Assembly (NCBI GenBank): GCA_045638265.1 | Contig: JAZUBA010000050.1 | Location: forward strand, 48,523-112,522 | Length of the DNA: 64,000 nt | Origin: RGIG4140 sp045638265 | GTDB taxonomy: Bacteria > Pseudomonadota > Alphaproteobacteria > CAAHEQ01 > UBA3637 | Direction: 5' to 3' | Part shown: piece after piece, positions 1 through 8,572 of the stretch | Layout: the number at the start of each line of letters is the position of its first letter | Numbering within the stretch: position 1 is the first letter of the stretch | The notes under the pieces: generated by a model | The model's input: the letters and a program-made list of their open reading frames with translations, nothing else | What the model was told of the DNA's origin: nothing | Databases searched by the model: none | Program-made: the position numbers and the translations under genes

Positions 1-333
1 CCAATACTAAAAGCCATTTCATATGAAATAAAAGATGATTATTCTAATTTTACTCAACCATGTGTTATAACTGTTCAAAACATCCATTCCTTTGCTTCAA
101 TTTCATCACTATATGGTCGTGCAAAAGCAAAAGACACAGATAACATAACCCACTCTTTACTGGTTCATGAGAAGTTATCTTTAGATCCTCAGGATAAAGG
201 TTATATAAAAATTTATAGAACTGAATTAATCAAAGCACCATATACAGAAATGAAAATTTATCCTAATGATTATGATAAAACCTTTATAGGTTTAGAATAT
301 TATGGTCAGGTTCCTACTGAATATAGCAGATAA
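1..333 (+). CDS. Unknown protein, 5'-truncated by window edge
   Basis: An open frame enters from the left edge and ends at TAA 331-333, leaving 110 residues. There is no start codon at the edge, so the N-terminus lies outside. The visible part is polar, without membrane segments, and ends in QVPTEYSR. I recognise no domain. It is followed after 34 bp by a secreted-protein gene on the same strand, so the two may be co-transcribed and share the terminator at 779-807. Confidence 0.6.
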   Translation, partial: PILKAISYEIKDDYSNFTQPCVITVQNIHSFASISSLYGRAKAKDTDNITHSLLVHEKLSLDPQDKGYIKIYRTELIKAPYTEMKIYPNDYDKTFIGLEYYGQVPTEYSR

Positions 334-367
334 TTTTAATTTTTAAACAAGTTAAAAGGATTTAATT

Positions 368-745
368 ATGAGTAAAAAATTTATTTTTTATATTTTCATC
401 CAAGTTTTTTCTTTGATGTTATTAAAATCAACCCCTGCAATTGCATCTGTTGAAGAAGAAATAAAAGTAATGAAAACAAATGCACAAAACCTAGCGGTTT
501 CATTAGAACCAAGTGTAGCCAAATGCTTTATATCTTTTGTTGAAAAAGCAGTTGAAGATCAAGAATTTAAAAGAAGACTAAAGATTTGTGTTGAAACAGA
601 AAAAGTACTATCAAACAAAGCTATAAACATGTCAAGAGCCGCTGATTTAGCAAAATGCCATTCTTTAAGAATTAAAGTTATAAATGATGGCCTTGAGGCA
701 GGTAAAAAATGTGAAACACGCTACGAATCCAAAATAGATTGGTAA
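368..745 (+). CDS. Small secreted protein with four cysteines, unknown function
   Basis: This 125-residue protein starts with a clear signal peptide (MSKK, then a hydrophobic stretch, cleavage likely after TPAIA near residue 26). The mature part is helical and charged, with four cysteines (in KCFIS, KICVE, KCHSL, KKCET) that could form two disulfides in the periplasm. A good ribosome site (AAAGGA) lies 8 bp before the ATG. It follows the truncated gene at 1-333 and ends before a strong terminator. I recognise no family; a periplasmic helical-bundle or lysozyme-inhibitor-like role is possible but unsupported. Confidence 0.7.
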   Translation: MSKKFIFYIFIQVFSLMLLKSTPAIASVEEEIKVMKTNAQNLAVSLEPSVAKCFISFVEKAVEDQEFKRRLKICVETEKVLSNKAINMSRAADLAKCHSLRIKVINDGLEAGKKCETRYESKIDW

Positions 746-778
746 TAAAATACTATTTATAAATTAAAATAAATTATT

Positions 779-807
779 AAAACTCTGTCATCCGACAGAG
801 TTTTTTT
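779..807 (+). terminator. Rho-independent terminator
   Basis: An 11-bp perfect stem (AAAACTCTGTC / GACAGAGTTTT) with loop ATCC is followed by a T run, just after the gene ending at 745. Confidence 0.9.
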
Positions 808-876
808 ATATTCATTCCATTATTTAATCATTCTCTAAATAAATACCTGTATAAATTATACCAAAGGAATGAATAT

Positions 877-1299
877 ATGACAACAGCAATAGAAAAATTA
901 GATGAATTATTGGCAATAATCAGAAACAGAATGATTGAAGTAAAAGGTTTGCAAGAAAAAGAAGTTGATGAAACAGATGAAGATGAAATTGAACAATCAG
1001 AACAAGATGAACTCCCACAACACCCTGATACAGATTATTTAGTCAAGGTATTTAAGTATTTAAAAGAATTGGGATATATTAACTCTCAATATGAGTTTTC
1101 TGAACAGTTTTTAAACAAAAACAAGTATTATTATGGCATGATATTATCAGAACACAGACACCCATCCATAGATGCATTACATTATTTAATCAAATCAATC
1201 AGCGAACTAAGTGAAACAGAAACCAACAGCCAAAGACTTGATGATTTATATGAAGAAGGACACAGTTTGATTACAAAACGATTGTTGAAGAACTATTAG
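877..1299 (+). CDS. Hypothetical protein with helix-turn-helix-like C-terminal half
   Basis: This protein has 140 residues and a good ribosome site (AAAGGA) before the ATG. Residues 1-50 are very acidic and probably coiled-coil. Residues 52-110 (DYLVKVFKYLKELGYINSQ..., then YYYGMILSEHRHPSIDALHYLI) resemble the helical region of small phage/plasmid-type regulators, in which a serine/tyrosine-rich recognition helix is followed by a hydrophobic helix. No domain is certain. It sits alone between a terminator and a tRNA-linked repeat, a typical position for mobile-element cargo. The function is unknown. Confidence 0.65.
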   Translation: MTTAIEKLDELLAIIRNRMIEVKGLQEKEVDETDEDEIEQSEQDELPQHPDTDYLVKVFKYLKELGYINSQYEFSEQFLNKNKYYYGMILSEHRHPSIDALHYLIKSISELSETETNSQRLDDLYEEGHSLITKRLLKNY

Positions 1300-1334
1300 A
1301 AACCAAAAATTTTGAAAATCCGTTAAATGTCTTA

Positions 1335-1500
1335 AAGTTCGAGGTTATTCGAAAAATCCAATCGGGTAAAAATCATCAATATCCGACAAATCCGTTCGGG
1401 AAAAATGGTACTAAAATCTTAAAATATAGGTGTGTCTAAAAGTCTTTATCGGACAAAGTGACGTGTAACTGTGACGGGAAGCAGAAAATCAGGAAAATCA
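1335..1500 (-). repeat. Dispersed tRNA-linked repeat, copy A
   Basis: Read on the minus strand, this non-coding stretch aligns over about 140 bp, at roughly 80% identity by eye, with 45164-45310 on the plus strand. Shared blocks include CCCGTCACA, ACGTCACTTT, CTATATTTTAAGATTTTA and TACCCGATT. Both copies lie immediately downstream of a tRNA gene and its terminator (tRNA-Thr here, tRNA-Asn there), in the same orientation relative to the tRNA. No open frame is conserved between the copies. Confidence 0.75.
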
Positions 1501-1504
1501 AGCA

Positions 1505-1540
1505 ATAAAAAATCCCTTAAAGACAATGCTTTAAGGGAAA
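1505..1540 (-). terminator. Rho-independent terminator of tRNA-Thr
   Basis: On the minus strand a 10-bp stem (TCCCTTAAAG / CTTTAAGGGA) with a 6-nt loop is followed by a T run. It lies 3 bp past the tRNA-Thr CCA end. Confidence 0.85.
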
Positions 1541-1542
1541 AG

Positions 1543-1617
1543 TGGTGCCGCTGGTGAGAATCGGACTCACGACCCCTCCCTTACCAAGGGAGTGCGCTAC
1601 CACTACGCTACAGCGGC
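1543..1617 (-). tRNA. tRNA-Thr (GGT)
   Basis: A complete cloverleaf is seen on the minus strand. The acceptor GCCGCTG pairs with CAGCGGC, the anticodon stem CTCCC/GGGAG encloses loop TTGGTAA (anticodon GGT, reads ACC/ACT), and the T arm is normal. CCA is encoded. Confidence 0.96.
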
Positions 1618-1630
1618 TTTTGATTTTTTG

Positions 1631-1659
1631 TTTATATACAATTATCATCTCTTTGTCAA
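1631..1659 (-). promoter_or_regulatory. Sigma70 promoter for tRNA-Thr
   Basis: On the minus strand TTGACA is followed by a 17-bp spacer and TATAAA, just upstream of the tRNA 5' end. Confidence 0.85.
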
Positions 1660-1805
1660 GTGATTTTTTTCTTGCTGGCTAAATCTTTTTTGCTACATTC
1701 ATTCAACTTTAATTGTTTTTCGGTTGACTTTATTTTTAATTTGATTAATATTATTTTATCATTTAACTTTCTGTATTTCATTTTACCTGATTACCGAGTG
1801 AAACA

Positions 1806-2636
1806 ATGCAACCTCAAACGCCTCTTGTATCTATCATTATTCCTTGTTATAATCAAGCTCATTATCTAAAAGAATGTTTGGATTCTGTTTTCGCTCAATC
1901 TTACCAAAATTTTGAAGTTATCATTGTTAATGACGGTTCTACAAATCCTGATACAACGGATATTTTAAATAAATTGACTTATCCGAAATTAACAATTATT
2001 CATCAAGAAAATCAAGGCGCTTCCGGCGCTAGAAATACTGCCATAAAAACAGCAAAAGGAAAATATATTTTACCGTTAGATGCTGATGATAAAATAGCCT
2101 CTGCTTTTTTAGAAAAAGCAATCCCTATACTTGAAAACAATGAAAACATCGGTATTGTTGGCGGATTAACTGAATTTTTTGGAATAAAAACAGGATTATT
2201 TCAATTACCGCCTTTTCAGTTTCCAGCTATTTTAAAAGAAAATATGCTTGTTTGCAGTTGTGTATTTCGTCGGTGTGATTGGGAAAAAGTGGGCGGATAT
2301 AATACAAATATGATATATGGTTTAGAAGATTGGGATTTTTGGCTCGCATTAATTGAATTGAAACGGGAAGTTTATCAATTAAATGAAGTATGTTTGTATT
2401 ACCGCAAAAAAAATGTATCCCGTACAACAGAACTTGAAAAAAACAAAAGTTTGATGGTTAAACAAATTATTCAAAATCACCCTGCTCTTTATAATGCTTA
2501 CCCGATATATAAAAAAAAGTTATTGCATAACAATACAAAATTATATAAATTGAAGCGTTTAATAATCAAACTTGTTTGTTTGATAACGCCTGTACAATCT
2601 TGGCGAAAAAAATTGCGTTCTTATTACAAGGGATGA
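1806..2636 (+). CDS. Family 2 glycosyltransferase
   Basis: This 276-residue GT-A fold enzyme transfers a sugar from a nucleotide-sugar donor. The N-terminus has the GT2 start VSIIIPCYNQAHYLKECLDS. It is followed by VNDGS (residues ~40-44, donor binding), GASGARNTAI, and a metal-binding LDADD motif near residue 95. EDWDFWLAL near residue 180 matches the usual acceptor-side ED motif. There is no membrane segment, so it acts at the cytoplasmic face. It is followed after 3 bp by a second GT2 gene. Both face an rfb locus across a convergent junction, suggesting O-antigen or capsule assembly. The acceptor is unknown. Confidence 0.88.
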   Translation: MQPQTPLVSIIIPCYNQAHYLKECLDSVFAQSYQNFEVIIVNDGSTNPDTTDILNKLTYPKLTIIHQENQGASGARNTAIKTAKGKYILPLDADDKIASAFLEKAIPILENNENIGIVGGLTEFFGIKTGLFQLPPFQFPAILKENMLVCSCVFRRCDWEKVGGYNTNMIYGLEDWDFWLALIELKREVYQLNEVCLYYRKKNVSRTTELEKNKSLMVKQIIQNHPALYNAYPIYKKKLLHNNTKLYKLKRLIIKLVCLITPVQSWRKKLRSYYKG

Positions 2637-2639
2637 AAT

Positions 2640-3494
2640 ATGACAACACCTCTCATTTCTGTTTTAATGCCGGTATACAATACTGATGAAATTTATTTAA
2701 GAGAAGCCATTGAGTCAGTTTTAAACCAAACATATACGAATTTTGAGTTTATTATTTGCGATGATAAATCAACAAATAATGCCTTATCCGTGATTCAATC
2801 TTATCATGACAAACGTATACGACTCATTCAAAATGAAAAAAATTCAGGTATCAGTGTAACGCGTAACAAATTGTGCAAAATGGCAAAAGGTAAATATATT
2901 GCCCTTGCAGATAGTGACGATATTTCTTTACCAACCCGTTTTGAAAAACAAATTGCTTTTTTAGAATCTCATGCCGATATATCTCTTGTCGGAGCGTGGT
3001 ATGAACGTTTTCCTCAAAAATTTATACCGCAACTCCCTGAAAAAGTATCACTTGTAGATATGTTAAAATGGTGTGCTGTTGCTCAACCGGTTGTTATGTA
3101 TCGTAAAACTGATTTTGAAGACAAAAATTTAATCTACGATACAAATTTATCTTGTGCCGTTGATTACGATATGTGGTGTCGGGCATTAATGAGTGGATTA
3201 AAAATGGCTAATATCCCAGAGGTTTTATTAAAATACAGATGGCATGAAAAGAATATTTCACATACCAAACAAGATTTACAAATTGAAACAACAAAAAATA
3301 TAAAAAAAAGAATTGCTCAATATTTAACACAAGATAAAGATTTACAAGACAAATTATTGCAATTAAATGACAGCACTCCTTCCAAAAAAATATATTTATT
3401 TGGAAAAATACCGTTTTTGAAAATCAAATCAAAAAATGAGTTGCAGAAATGGTACTTGTTCGGATGTTTGCCGATTTTAAAAATAAAGAAATAA
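2640..3494 (+). CDS. Family 2 glycosyltransferase
   Basis: This 284-residue GT2 enzyme begins ISVLMPVYNTDEIYLREAIE and has CDDKSTN in place of the usual DDGS. The metal-site motif ADSDD is near residue 97 and VDYDMW is near residue 180. The last ~40 residues contain two similar short units (KKIYLFGKIPFLKIK and KWYLFGCLPILKIKK), as in related capsule/LPS transferases. The gene is translationally coupled to the preceding GT2 (3-bp gap). It resembles the minus-strand GT2 at 8569-9420 along its length, so the two are probably paralogues. The next gene converges on it 10 bp away. Confidence 0.88.
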   Translation: MTTPLISVLMPVYNTDEIYLREAIESVLNQTYTNFEFIICDDKSTNNALSVIQSYHDKRIRLIQNEKNSGISVTRNKLCKMAKGKYIALADSDDISLPTRFEKQIAFLESHADISLVGAWYERFPQKFIPQLPEKVSLVDMLKWCAVAQPVVMYRKTDFEDKNLIYDTNLSCAVDYDMWCRALMSGLKMANIPEVLLKYRWHEKNISHTKQDLQIETTKNIKKRIAQYLTQDKDLQDKLLQLNDSTPSKKIYLFGKIPFLKIKSKNELQKWYLFGCLPILKIKK

Positions 3495-3503
3495 AACAAA
3501 TGG

Positions 3504-5270
3504 TTAAATAATTTCTTTATCGTTGTATAATACTGTCGGAAAGTTTAAATAAACAGGCGGATAATTCTCTATATAACGCACAATCAAACTTTCTTCAATA
3601 GATAAAAATCCTTTTTCGGAAAACATACCCAATTTGCGACACAAACTCCGATGATGTACAAATGTATTTAAATGAATATCACAATGATTAGCAATGTCTT
3701 GACAATCACATTTATCGCCGATTAAAAAGCCGAATTTTTCTGATTTTAAACGACCGTAATAAGTTTTTTTGTCTTTTTCAAGTGCCAACGCATAGCTTTC
3801 CAAAAAGTATGGATATAATTCATTTTCAGTATCTAAATAAGCAATCCAATTATTTTTAGCTTGTTTTAGAGCAAAATTCAAACTTTTGCACCGGCCTGAT
3901 TTTTTTCTGTAAAAATAGCGGATTTTTCCCGATTTTAATTCGCTTGTATATCGCAAACGTATATATTCTTCCGTTTCATCAACAGAACCGTCATCAACAA
4001 TAATCAACTCAAAGTTTTGATATGTTTGTTGTAAACAGGAAACAATGGCTTTATCCATTAATTCTTTGTGATTAAACGTATATAAAATAATAGAAAAGTT
4101 TGCATCCGGACTGATTTGCGGTTTTTCAGGAATAAAAGGAAGCATATCTTGATGATTTTCCTGAATATAGTGATATGTCTTTTCAACCCCTTCAAAATTA
4201 AGCCCTTGATTTTGAAGTGAATTCAAAGGAATAATCGGACATCTGTGTGATAACATTGTTATTGGTAATGTCATCATATCCGTTACCATATTAAACGGAT
4301 AAAGATATGATTTATCCTGATGGGCAATATAACCGCCATATGAAAAACCATGATTTTTTAAAACACGAAACAATCCGGCTTCATATTTAAAAAAGTCATC
4401 CCGTTCGTCCATTTCCCGTTCAATAGATAAAATAAAATCTGAAAAAACAGTTGATTGAAACACTTTTGGACGCACTGTCAATAAGTAATGTTGTGCATAA
4501 GCTGTTTGTTTAGATTGTAATGTTGTCAGACCCCAATAATCTATACCTCGTCCGGACATTTCATCAAACATTTCTTTCAGAGGAAAAAACGGTCCAATAC
4601 CTCTGTCATTGCAAAAAACAAGTGAACGAGTAGATGAAAGTAATCCTTTGTCTTTAACATATAAATACCCCAATTTATATGAACCAAATAATCCACCTCT
4701 ATGCCGTTGACATAAACAATAATTGACAATGTCTTTTATCTTTTCGGCTTCTTGTGGAAAAATGGGACAATCGGCAATAAAAACAATGTTACCGACGACT
4801 TTTTTTAATTCTGTTAAGTAATGAACAACCGAATCCGAAATACGTCCATCTGTCATAAAAGCCGAGAAAATTGCCGTTCGATCAGTCGGAATGAGCGGTA
4901 AAAAACGCCGTTCTACTGATTTTGTTTTTTTAGGAAAATGAACGGTATCAAATTTAGGAAATCTTTTCTTACGGGTCCGAATTAATAAATCCGCCAAAGG
5001 ACAAACACCTTTATTCAAAACCTCCGGATACAATTCAAAATATTGTTTTGTATCAAATATACGACTGGGGTTTTTCCCTTCTTTCCAACCATATTTAAAA
5101 TAATGACGAGCGACATCAACCGTGTCATCAATATTCGGATTTTGCGATAAATACCACTCTTCTTCAAAGAATGAAGACCCGCGTATTCGTTCAATTGATA
5201 AACGTTCTTTAAATTCTTTATCATCCATTAAGCGGAAAAAACGTTTTAATTTAAGCATTTTTATCGGCAT
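3504..5270 (-). CDS. Rhamnan-synthesis-F-like / GT2 fusion glycosyltransferase
   Basis: I chose ATG 5270 because AAAGG lies about 10 bp upstream; the frame opens three codons earlier at TTG. The protein has three parts. Residues ~35-95 carry a YLSQNPNID ... HYFKYGWKEGKNP ... YFELYPEV unit common at the N-terminus of LPS glycosyltransferases. Residues ~130-370 form an RgpF-type domain (AIFSAFMTDGRIS, LVFCNDRGIGPF). The C-terminal part, from ~390, is a GT2 domain (FSIILYTFNHKELMDKAI, IIVDDGSVDET, AYLDTENELYP). RgpF-family proteins act in rhamnose-polymer assembly, which fits the dTDP-rhamnose genes immediately upstream. It is the last gene of the minus-strand operon. Confidence 0.8.
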   Translation of the reverse strand: MPIKMLKLKRFFRLMDDKEFKERLSIERIRGSSFFEEEWYLSQNPNIDDTVDVARHYFKYGWKEGKNPSRIFDTKQYFELYPEVLNKGVCPLADLLIRTRKKRFPKFDTVHFPKKTKSVERRFLPLIPTDRTAIFSAFMTDGRISDSVVHYLTELKKVVGNIVFIADCPIFPQEAEKIKDIVNYCLCQRHRGGLFGSYKLGYLYVKDKGLLSSTRSLVFCNDRGIGPFFPLKEMFDEMSGRGIDYWGLTTLQSKQTAYAQHYLLTVRPKVFQSTVFSDFILSIEREMDERDDFFKYEAGLFRVLKNHGFSYGGYIAHQDKSYLYPFNMVTDMMTLPITMLSHRCPIIPLNSLQNQGLNFEGVEKTYHYIQENHQDMLPFIPEKPQISPDANFSIILYTFNHKELMDKAIVSCLQQTYQNFELIIVDDGSVDETEEYIRLRYTSELKSGKIRYFYRKKSGRCKSLNFALKQAKNNWIAYLDTENELYPYFLESYALALEKDKKTYYGRLKSEKFGFLIGDKCDCQDIANHCDIHLNTFVHHRSLCRKLGMFSEKGFLSIEESLIVRYIENYPPVYLNFPTVLYNDKEII

Positions 5271-5288
5271 TGAGTACAACCTTTATCA

Positions 5289-6314
5289 TTATTTGTCTGT
5301 ATTTAATTTTTTCAAATACCATTCTACAGTTTTTTTGATGCCACTGTCAAATGTTTCTTGTGCTTTCCACCCTAATTTTGTTTCTAACTTTGTTGAATCA
5401 ATCGCATAACGAAAATCATGACCTGCCCTATCTTGCACAAATGTAATCAATTCATCATACTTGCGTCCGTTTGAACGGGGTACATACATATCCAATAATG
5501 CACAAATTGTTTTAACAATAGATATATTGTTTTTCTCATTATGACCGCCGACATTGTAGGTTTCACCGGCTATACCTTTGTGAAAAATCAAGTCAATTGC
5601 ATGACAATGATCTGCCACATATAACCAATCCCTTACGTTTAAGCCTTGTCCGTATATTGGCAATGGTTCGCCTTTTAAAGCTTTTGAAATAATACAGGGA
5701 ATCAATTTTTCAGCATGTTGTTTCGGTCCGTAATTATTAGAACAATTTGATGTTGTTACATTAAGTCCGTATGTATGAAAATAAGCTCTTACCAAAAAGT
5801 CAGAACCGGCCTTGGTTGCCGAATAAGGACTGTTTGGGGCATACGGTGTTGTTTCACAAAACAAACCCTCTTCACCTAATGTACCATAAACTTCATCTGT
5901 TGAAATATGATGAAAACGACAATGTTCATAACCAACCTTTGGTTGGTTCGGTGCATTCATCCAGTGTTTGCGAGCTGTTTCCAGCAAATGAAACGTACCG
6001 ATTAAGTTCGTATTGATAAATGCTTTTGGATTTTTGATGGAATTATCTACATGACTTTCAGCGGCAAAATGAATAACGCCTTGAATATCATATTTTTCAA
6101 ATATCGTTTCAACTAATGTTTCATCACAAATGTCACCCTGTATAAAACAATAATTATCCATTGTTTCACATTCACTTAAATTATCCGTTGAACCGGCATA
6201 AGTCAGCTTATCTAAATTAACAATTTGATATTGCGGATATTTTTCACAAAAATACGGTATAAAATTTGAACCGATAAAACCGGCACCTCCCGTAACTAAA
6301 ATTGTTTGAGACAT
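5289..6314 (-). CDS. rfbB: dTDP-glucose 4,6-dehydratase
   Basis: RfbB/RmlB converts dTDP-glucose to dTDP-4-keto-6-deoxyglucose, step 2 of dTDP-L-rhamnose synthesis, in the cytosol. The extended SDR features are present: TGGAGFIGSNF (NAD binding) at the start, FAAESHVDNSI, STDEVYG, and catalytic PYSATKAGSD (YxxxK). ATG 6314 is preferred over an upstream in-frame ATG because AAGGAGAG sits 9 bp before it. This start overlaps the end of rfbD by 19 bp, indicating coupled translation. Length is normal (341 residues). Confidence 0.96.
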   Translation of the reverse strand: MSQTILVTGGAGFIGSNFIPYFCEKYPQYQIVNLDKLTYAGSTDNLSECETMDNYCFIQGDICDETLVETIFEKYDIQGVIHFAAESHVDNSIKNPKAFINTNLIGTFHLLETARKHWMNAPNQPKVGYEHCRFHHISTDEVYGTLGEEGLFCETTPYAPNSPYSATKAGSDFLVRAYFHTYGLNVTTSNCSNNYGPKQHAEKLIPCIISKALKGEPLPIYGQGLNVRDWLYVADHCHAIDLIFHKGIAGETYNVGGHNEKNNISIVKTICALLDMYVPRSNGRKYDELITFVQDRAGHDFRYAIDSTKLETKLGWKAQETFDSGIKKTVEWYLKKLNTDK

Positions 6315-7126
6315 TGAACTAAACTCTCCTTCCAATGCGGAATGGTTAAATGAAATGTGTTTTTGATTTTCGTCTTATCCAATACACTATAAAATGGGCG
6401 AATGGCTTTTGTCGGGTATTCTGATGACAAAATAGGATAAATCTGACAATTCAAATGAGATAAGACCATAATCGCTGTTGCAAAATCATACCATGAACAA
6501 ACACCTTCGTTCGTGTAATGATAAATCCCCTTGTTTTCAACAGTCATTTGAGGTAAAATATCAACAATGGCTTGAGCTAAATCACCGGCAAAAGTCGGTG
6601 TTCCGATTTGATCGCAAACAACATTTAATCTTGTCCGTTCACATCCTAAACGACGCATTGTTTTCACAAAATTCTGACCGTTTGCCGAATATAGCCAAGC
6701 GGTCCGTATAATAACGGCATTTTGAGCATATTTAAGAACTGCTTGTTCGCCCTGCTCTTTTGTTATACCATAAACAGACAGCGGATTGGGTTTGTCATCA
6801 GGCGTGTATGGTCTATACATATGTCCGTCAAAAACATAATCAGTTGAAATATGAATCAGTTTACAGCCTGTTTTTGCTAAATTTTCAGGACCGACAACAT
6901 TAACGGCATAAGCAGTTTCTTTATCATCCTCTGCTTTATCAACTGCCGTATAAGCTGCACAATTAATAATGGTTGTTATCTGATATTTATGAATAAAAGA
7001 CTCAACATCTTCATAATTTGTAATATCCAAAGTATCCGTATCGGTCAAAATAGCTTGCGGTAATAATTTTGTCAGTTCAAGCCCTAATTGTCCTTTTGCA
7101 CCCGTAATTAATATTTTTTCCTGCAT
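6296..7126 (-). CDS. rfbD: dTDP-4-dehydrorhamnose reductase
   Basis: RfbD/RmlD carries out the last step to dTDP-L-rhamnose with NAD(P)H. The sequence shows ITGAKGQLGLEL (nucleotide binding), NCAAYTAVDKAE, STDYVFDG and catalytic YGITKEQGE (YxxxK). ATG 7126 fits the family start and lies 11 bp after the rfbC stop; the longer frame would intrude into rfbC. The sequence before it is TGACGGAAAATGAA, a modest ribosome site. It overlaps rfbB by 19 bp. Confidence 0.95.
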   Translation of the reverse strand: MQEKILITGAKGQLGLELTKLLPQAILTDTDTLDITNYEDVESFIHKYQITTIINCAAYTAVDKAEDDKETAYAVNVVGPENLAKTGCKLIHISTDYVFDGHMYRPYTPDDKPNPLSVYGITKEQGEQAVLKYAQNAVIIRTAWLYSANGQNFVKTMRRLGCERTRLNVVCDQIGTPTFAGDLAQAIVDILPQMTVENKGIYHYTNEGVCSWYDFATAIMVLSHLNCQIYPILSSEYPTKAIRPFYSVLDKTKIKNTFHLTIPHWKESLVQCLKQF

Positions 7127-7137
7127 TTCATTTTCCG

Positions 7138-7698
7138 TCACTTGAAACAATTTGTTCTTTCTTGATAATCTTTCAATGTTCCTGACAAACAATCTTTTTC
7201 TGAAACAATAATTTTATCCTGAGGAATCTGCCAATCTACTCCGATGGTTTCATCATCATAACGTATCCCTAATTCTGCTGATTTACAATACAAATTATCA
7301 CATTTATAAGCAAAAACCGCTTTTTCACTTAACACTGAAAATCCATGTAAAAAACCACGAGGAATAAAAAGTTGGCGTTTATTTTCATCTGACAATTCAA
7401 CCGCAACATAACGACCGAATGTTTGTGAATTCGGACGAATATCTACGGCAACATCTAACACACGTCCCTGTAAAACACGCACAAGTTTTGCCTGTGCAAA
7501 TTCACCTGTTTGACAATGCAAACCTCTGATAACACCATAAGAAGACTCAGATTGATTATCTTGCACAAATTTTGCCGTTATACCGTTTTTTATAAATTCG
7601 GCTTCATTGTAACTTTCAAAAAAATATCCCCGAGAATCGTGAAATACTTTCGGTTCAACAATTATCACACCCGCAATATCCGTTTTAATAAAATTCAT
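7138..7698 (-). CDS. rfbC: dTDP-4-dehydrorhamnose 3,5-epimerase
   Basis: RfbC/RmlC is a cupin-fold epimerase converting dTDP-4-keto-6-deoxyglucose to dTDP-4-keto-L-rhamnose. Visible family marks are EPKVFHDSRGYFFESYN, VQDNQSESSYGVIRGLHCQ (active-site His in GLH), DVAVDIRPNSQTFG and IPRGFLHGF. ATG 7698 is supported by GAGGAG 5 bp upstream and overlaps rfbA by 14 bp. At 186 residues it has the usual length. Confidence 0.95.
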   Translation of the reverse strand: MNFIKTDIAGVIIVEPKVFHDSRGYFFESYNEAEFIKNGITAKFVQDNQSESSYGVIRGLHCQTGEFAQAKLVRVLQGRVLDVAVDIRPNSQTFGRYVAVELSDENKRQLFIPRGFLHGFSVLSEKAVFAYKCDNLYCKSAELGIRYDDETIGVDWQIPQDKIIVSEKDCLSGTLKDYQERTNCFK

Positions 7699-8572
7699 GA
7701 TGCTCCTCATAGACTTTTTGAAGATATTTTTTATAATCATTATCCGTTAATTCGTGAATTAAGGCTAACAGTTGATTATCATCTATAAAGTGTTGACGAT
7801 AGGCAATTTCTTCAATACAGGCAATTTTTAAACCCTGTCTTTTTTCAATAATCTGAACAAAAGAACTTGCCTCAATTAAACTGTCCGGTGTACCGGCATC
7901 TAACCAAGCGTTTCCTCTTTGCATGGGGACAACAGTCATTTTATTTTCTTGTAAATATAAATTATTTAAATCCGTTATTTCATATTCACCTCGTTCAGAA
8001 GGTTGTAAAGAACGGGCTTTTGCCACAACATCAGACGGGTAAAAATATAACCCAACCGATACATAATTTGATTTAGGATGTTTTGGTTTTTCTTCAATGG
8101 ATTTAACGTTGCGTTTTTCATCAAACTCTACCACGCCAAAACGTTGCGGATCTGCAACGTGATATGCAAATATTGTTGCTCTTTGACCTTGATTTTGAGC
8201 AACTTCATTTTGAAAGGAAGCAAATTGATTGCCCATATAAAAAATATTATCGCCTAAAATCAAACACACGTCATCTTGTCCGATAAAATCAGCCCCGATG
8301 GTAAATGCCTGTGCAATACCCTTCGGTTCTGACTGAACGGCATAAGAGAGCGATAAGCCCAACTGTGAACCATCACCAAACAGTTTTTGAATATTAGGCG
8401 TATCATGCGGTGTTGAAATAATTAAAATTTCCCGTATACCAAACAGCATTAACGTTGAAAGCGGATAATAAATCATCGGTTTATCATAAACCGGCAACAA
8501 CTGCTTGGAAATTGTTTTTGTCAACGGATATAATCTTGTCCCGCTTCCCCCTGCCAAGATAATGCCTTTCAT
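7685..8572 (-). CDS. rfbA: Glucose-1-phosphate thymidylyltransferase
   Basis: RfbA/RmlA makes dTDP-glucose from glucose-1-phosphate and dTTP, the committed step to dTDP-rhamnose. The start KGIILAGGSGTRLYPLT is the nucleotidyltransferase signature, followed by KQLLPVYDKPMIYYPLS, LGDNIFY and EEKP. GGAGG lies 4 bp before ATG 8572. The length, 295 residues, is standard. The ATG overlaps the preceding glycosyltransferase stop by 4 bp (ATGA), so gene order A-C-D-B is tightly coupled. Confidence 0.96.
   Translation of the reverse strand: MKGIILAGGSGTRLYPLTKTISKQLLPVYDKPMIYYPLSTLMLFGIREILIISTPHDTPNIQKLFGDGSQLGLSLSYAVQSEPKGIAQAFTIGADFIGQDDVCLILGDNIFYMGNQFASFQNEVAQNQGQRATIFAYHVADPQRFGVVEFDEKRNVKSIEEKPKHPKSNYVSVGLYFYPSDVVAKARSLQPSERGEYEITDLNNLYLQENKMTVVPMQRGNAWLDAGTPDSLIEASSFVQIIEKRQGLKIACIEEIAYRQHFIDDNQLLALIHELTDNDYKKYLQKVYEEHHEFY

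Noticed and set aside
1660..1869. 69-codon hydrophobic frame before the first glycosyltransferase
   Set aside because: AT-rich intergenic DNA that overlaps the start of a well-supported GT2 gene in another frame.
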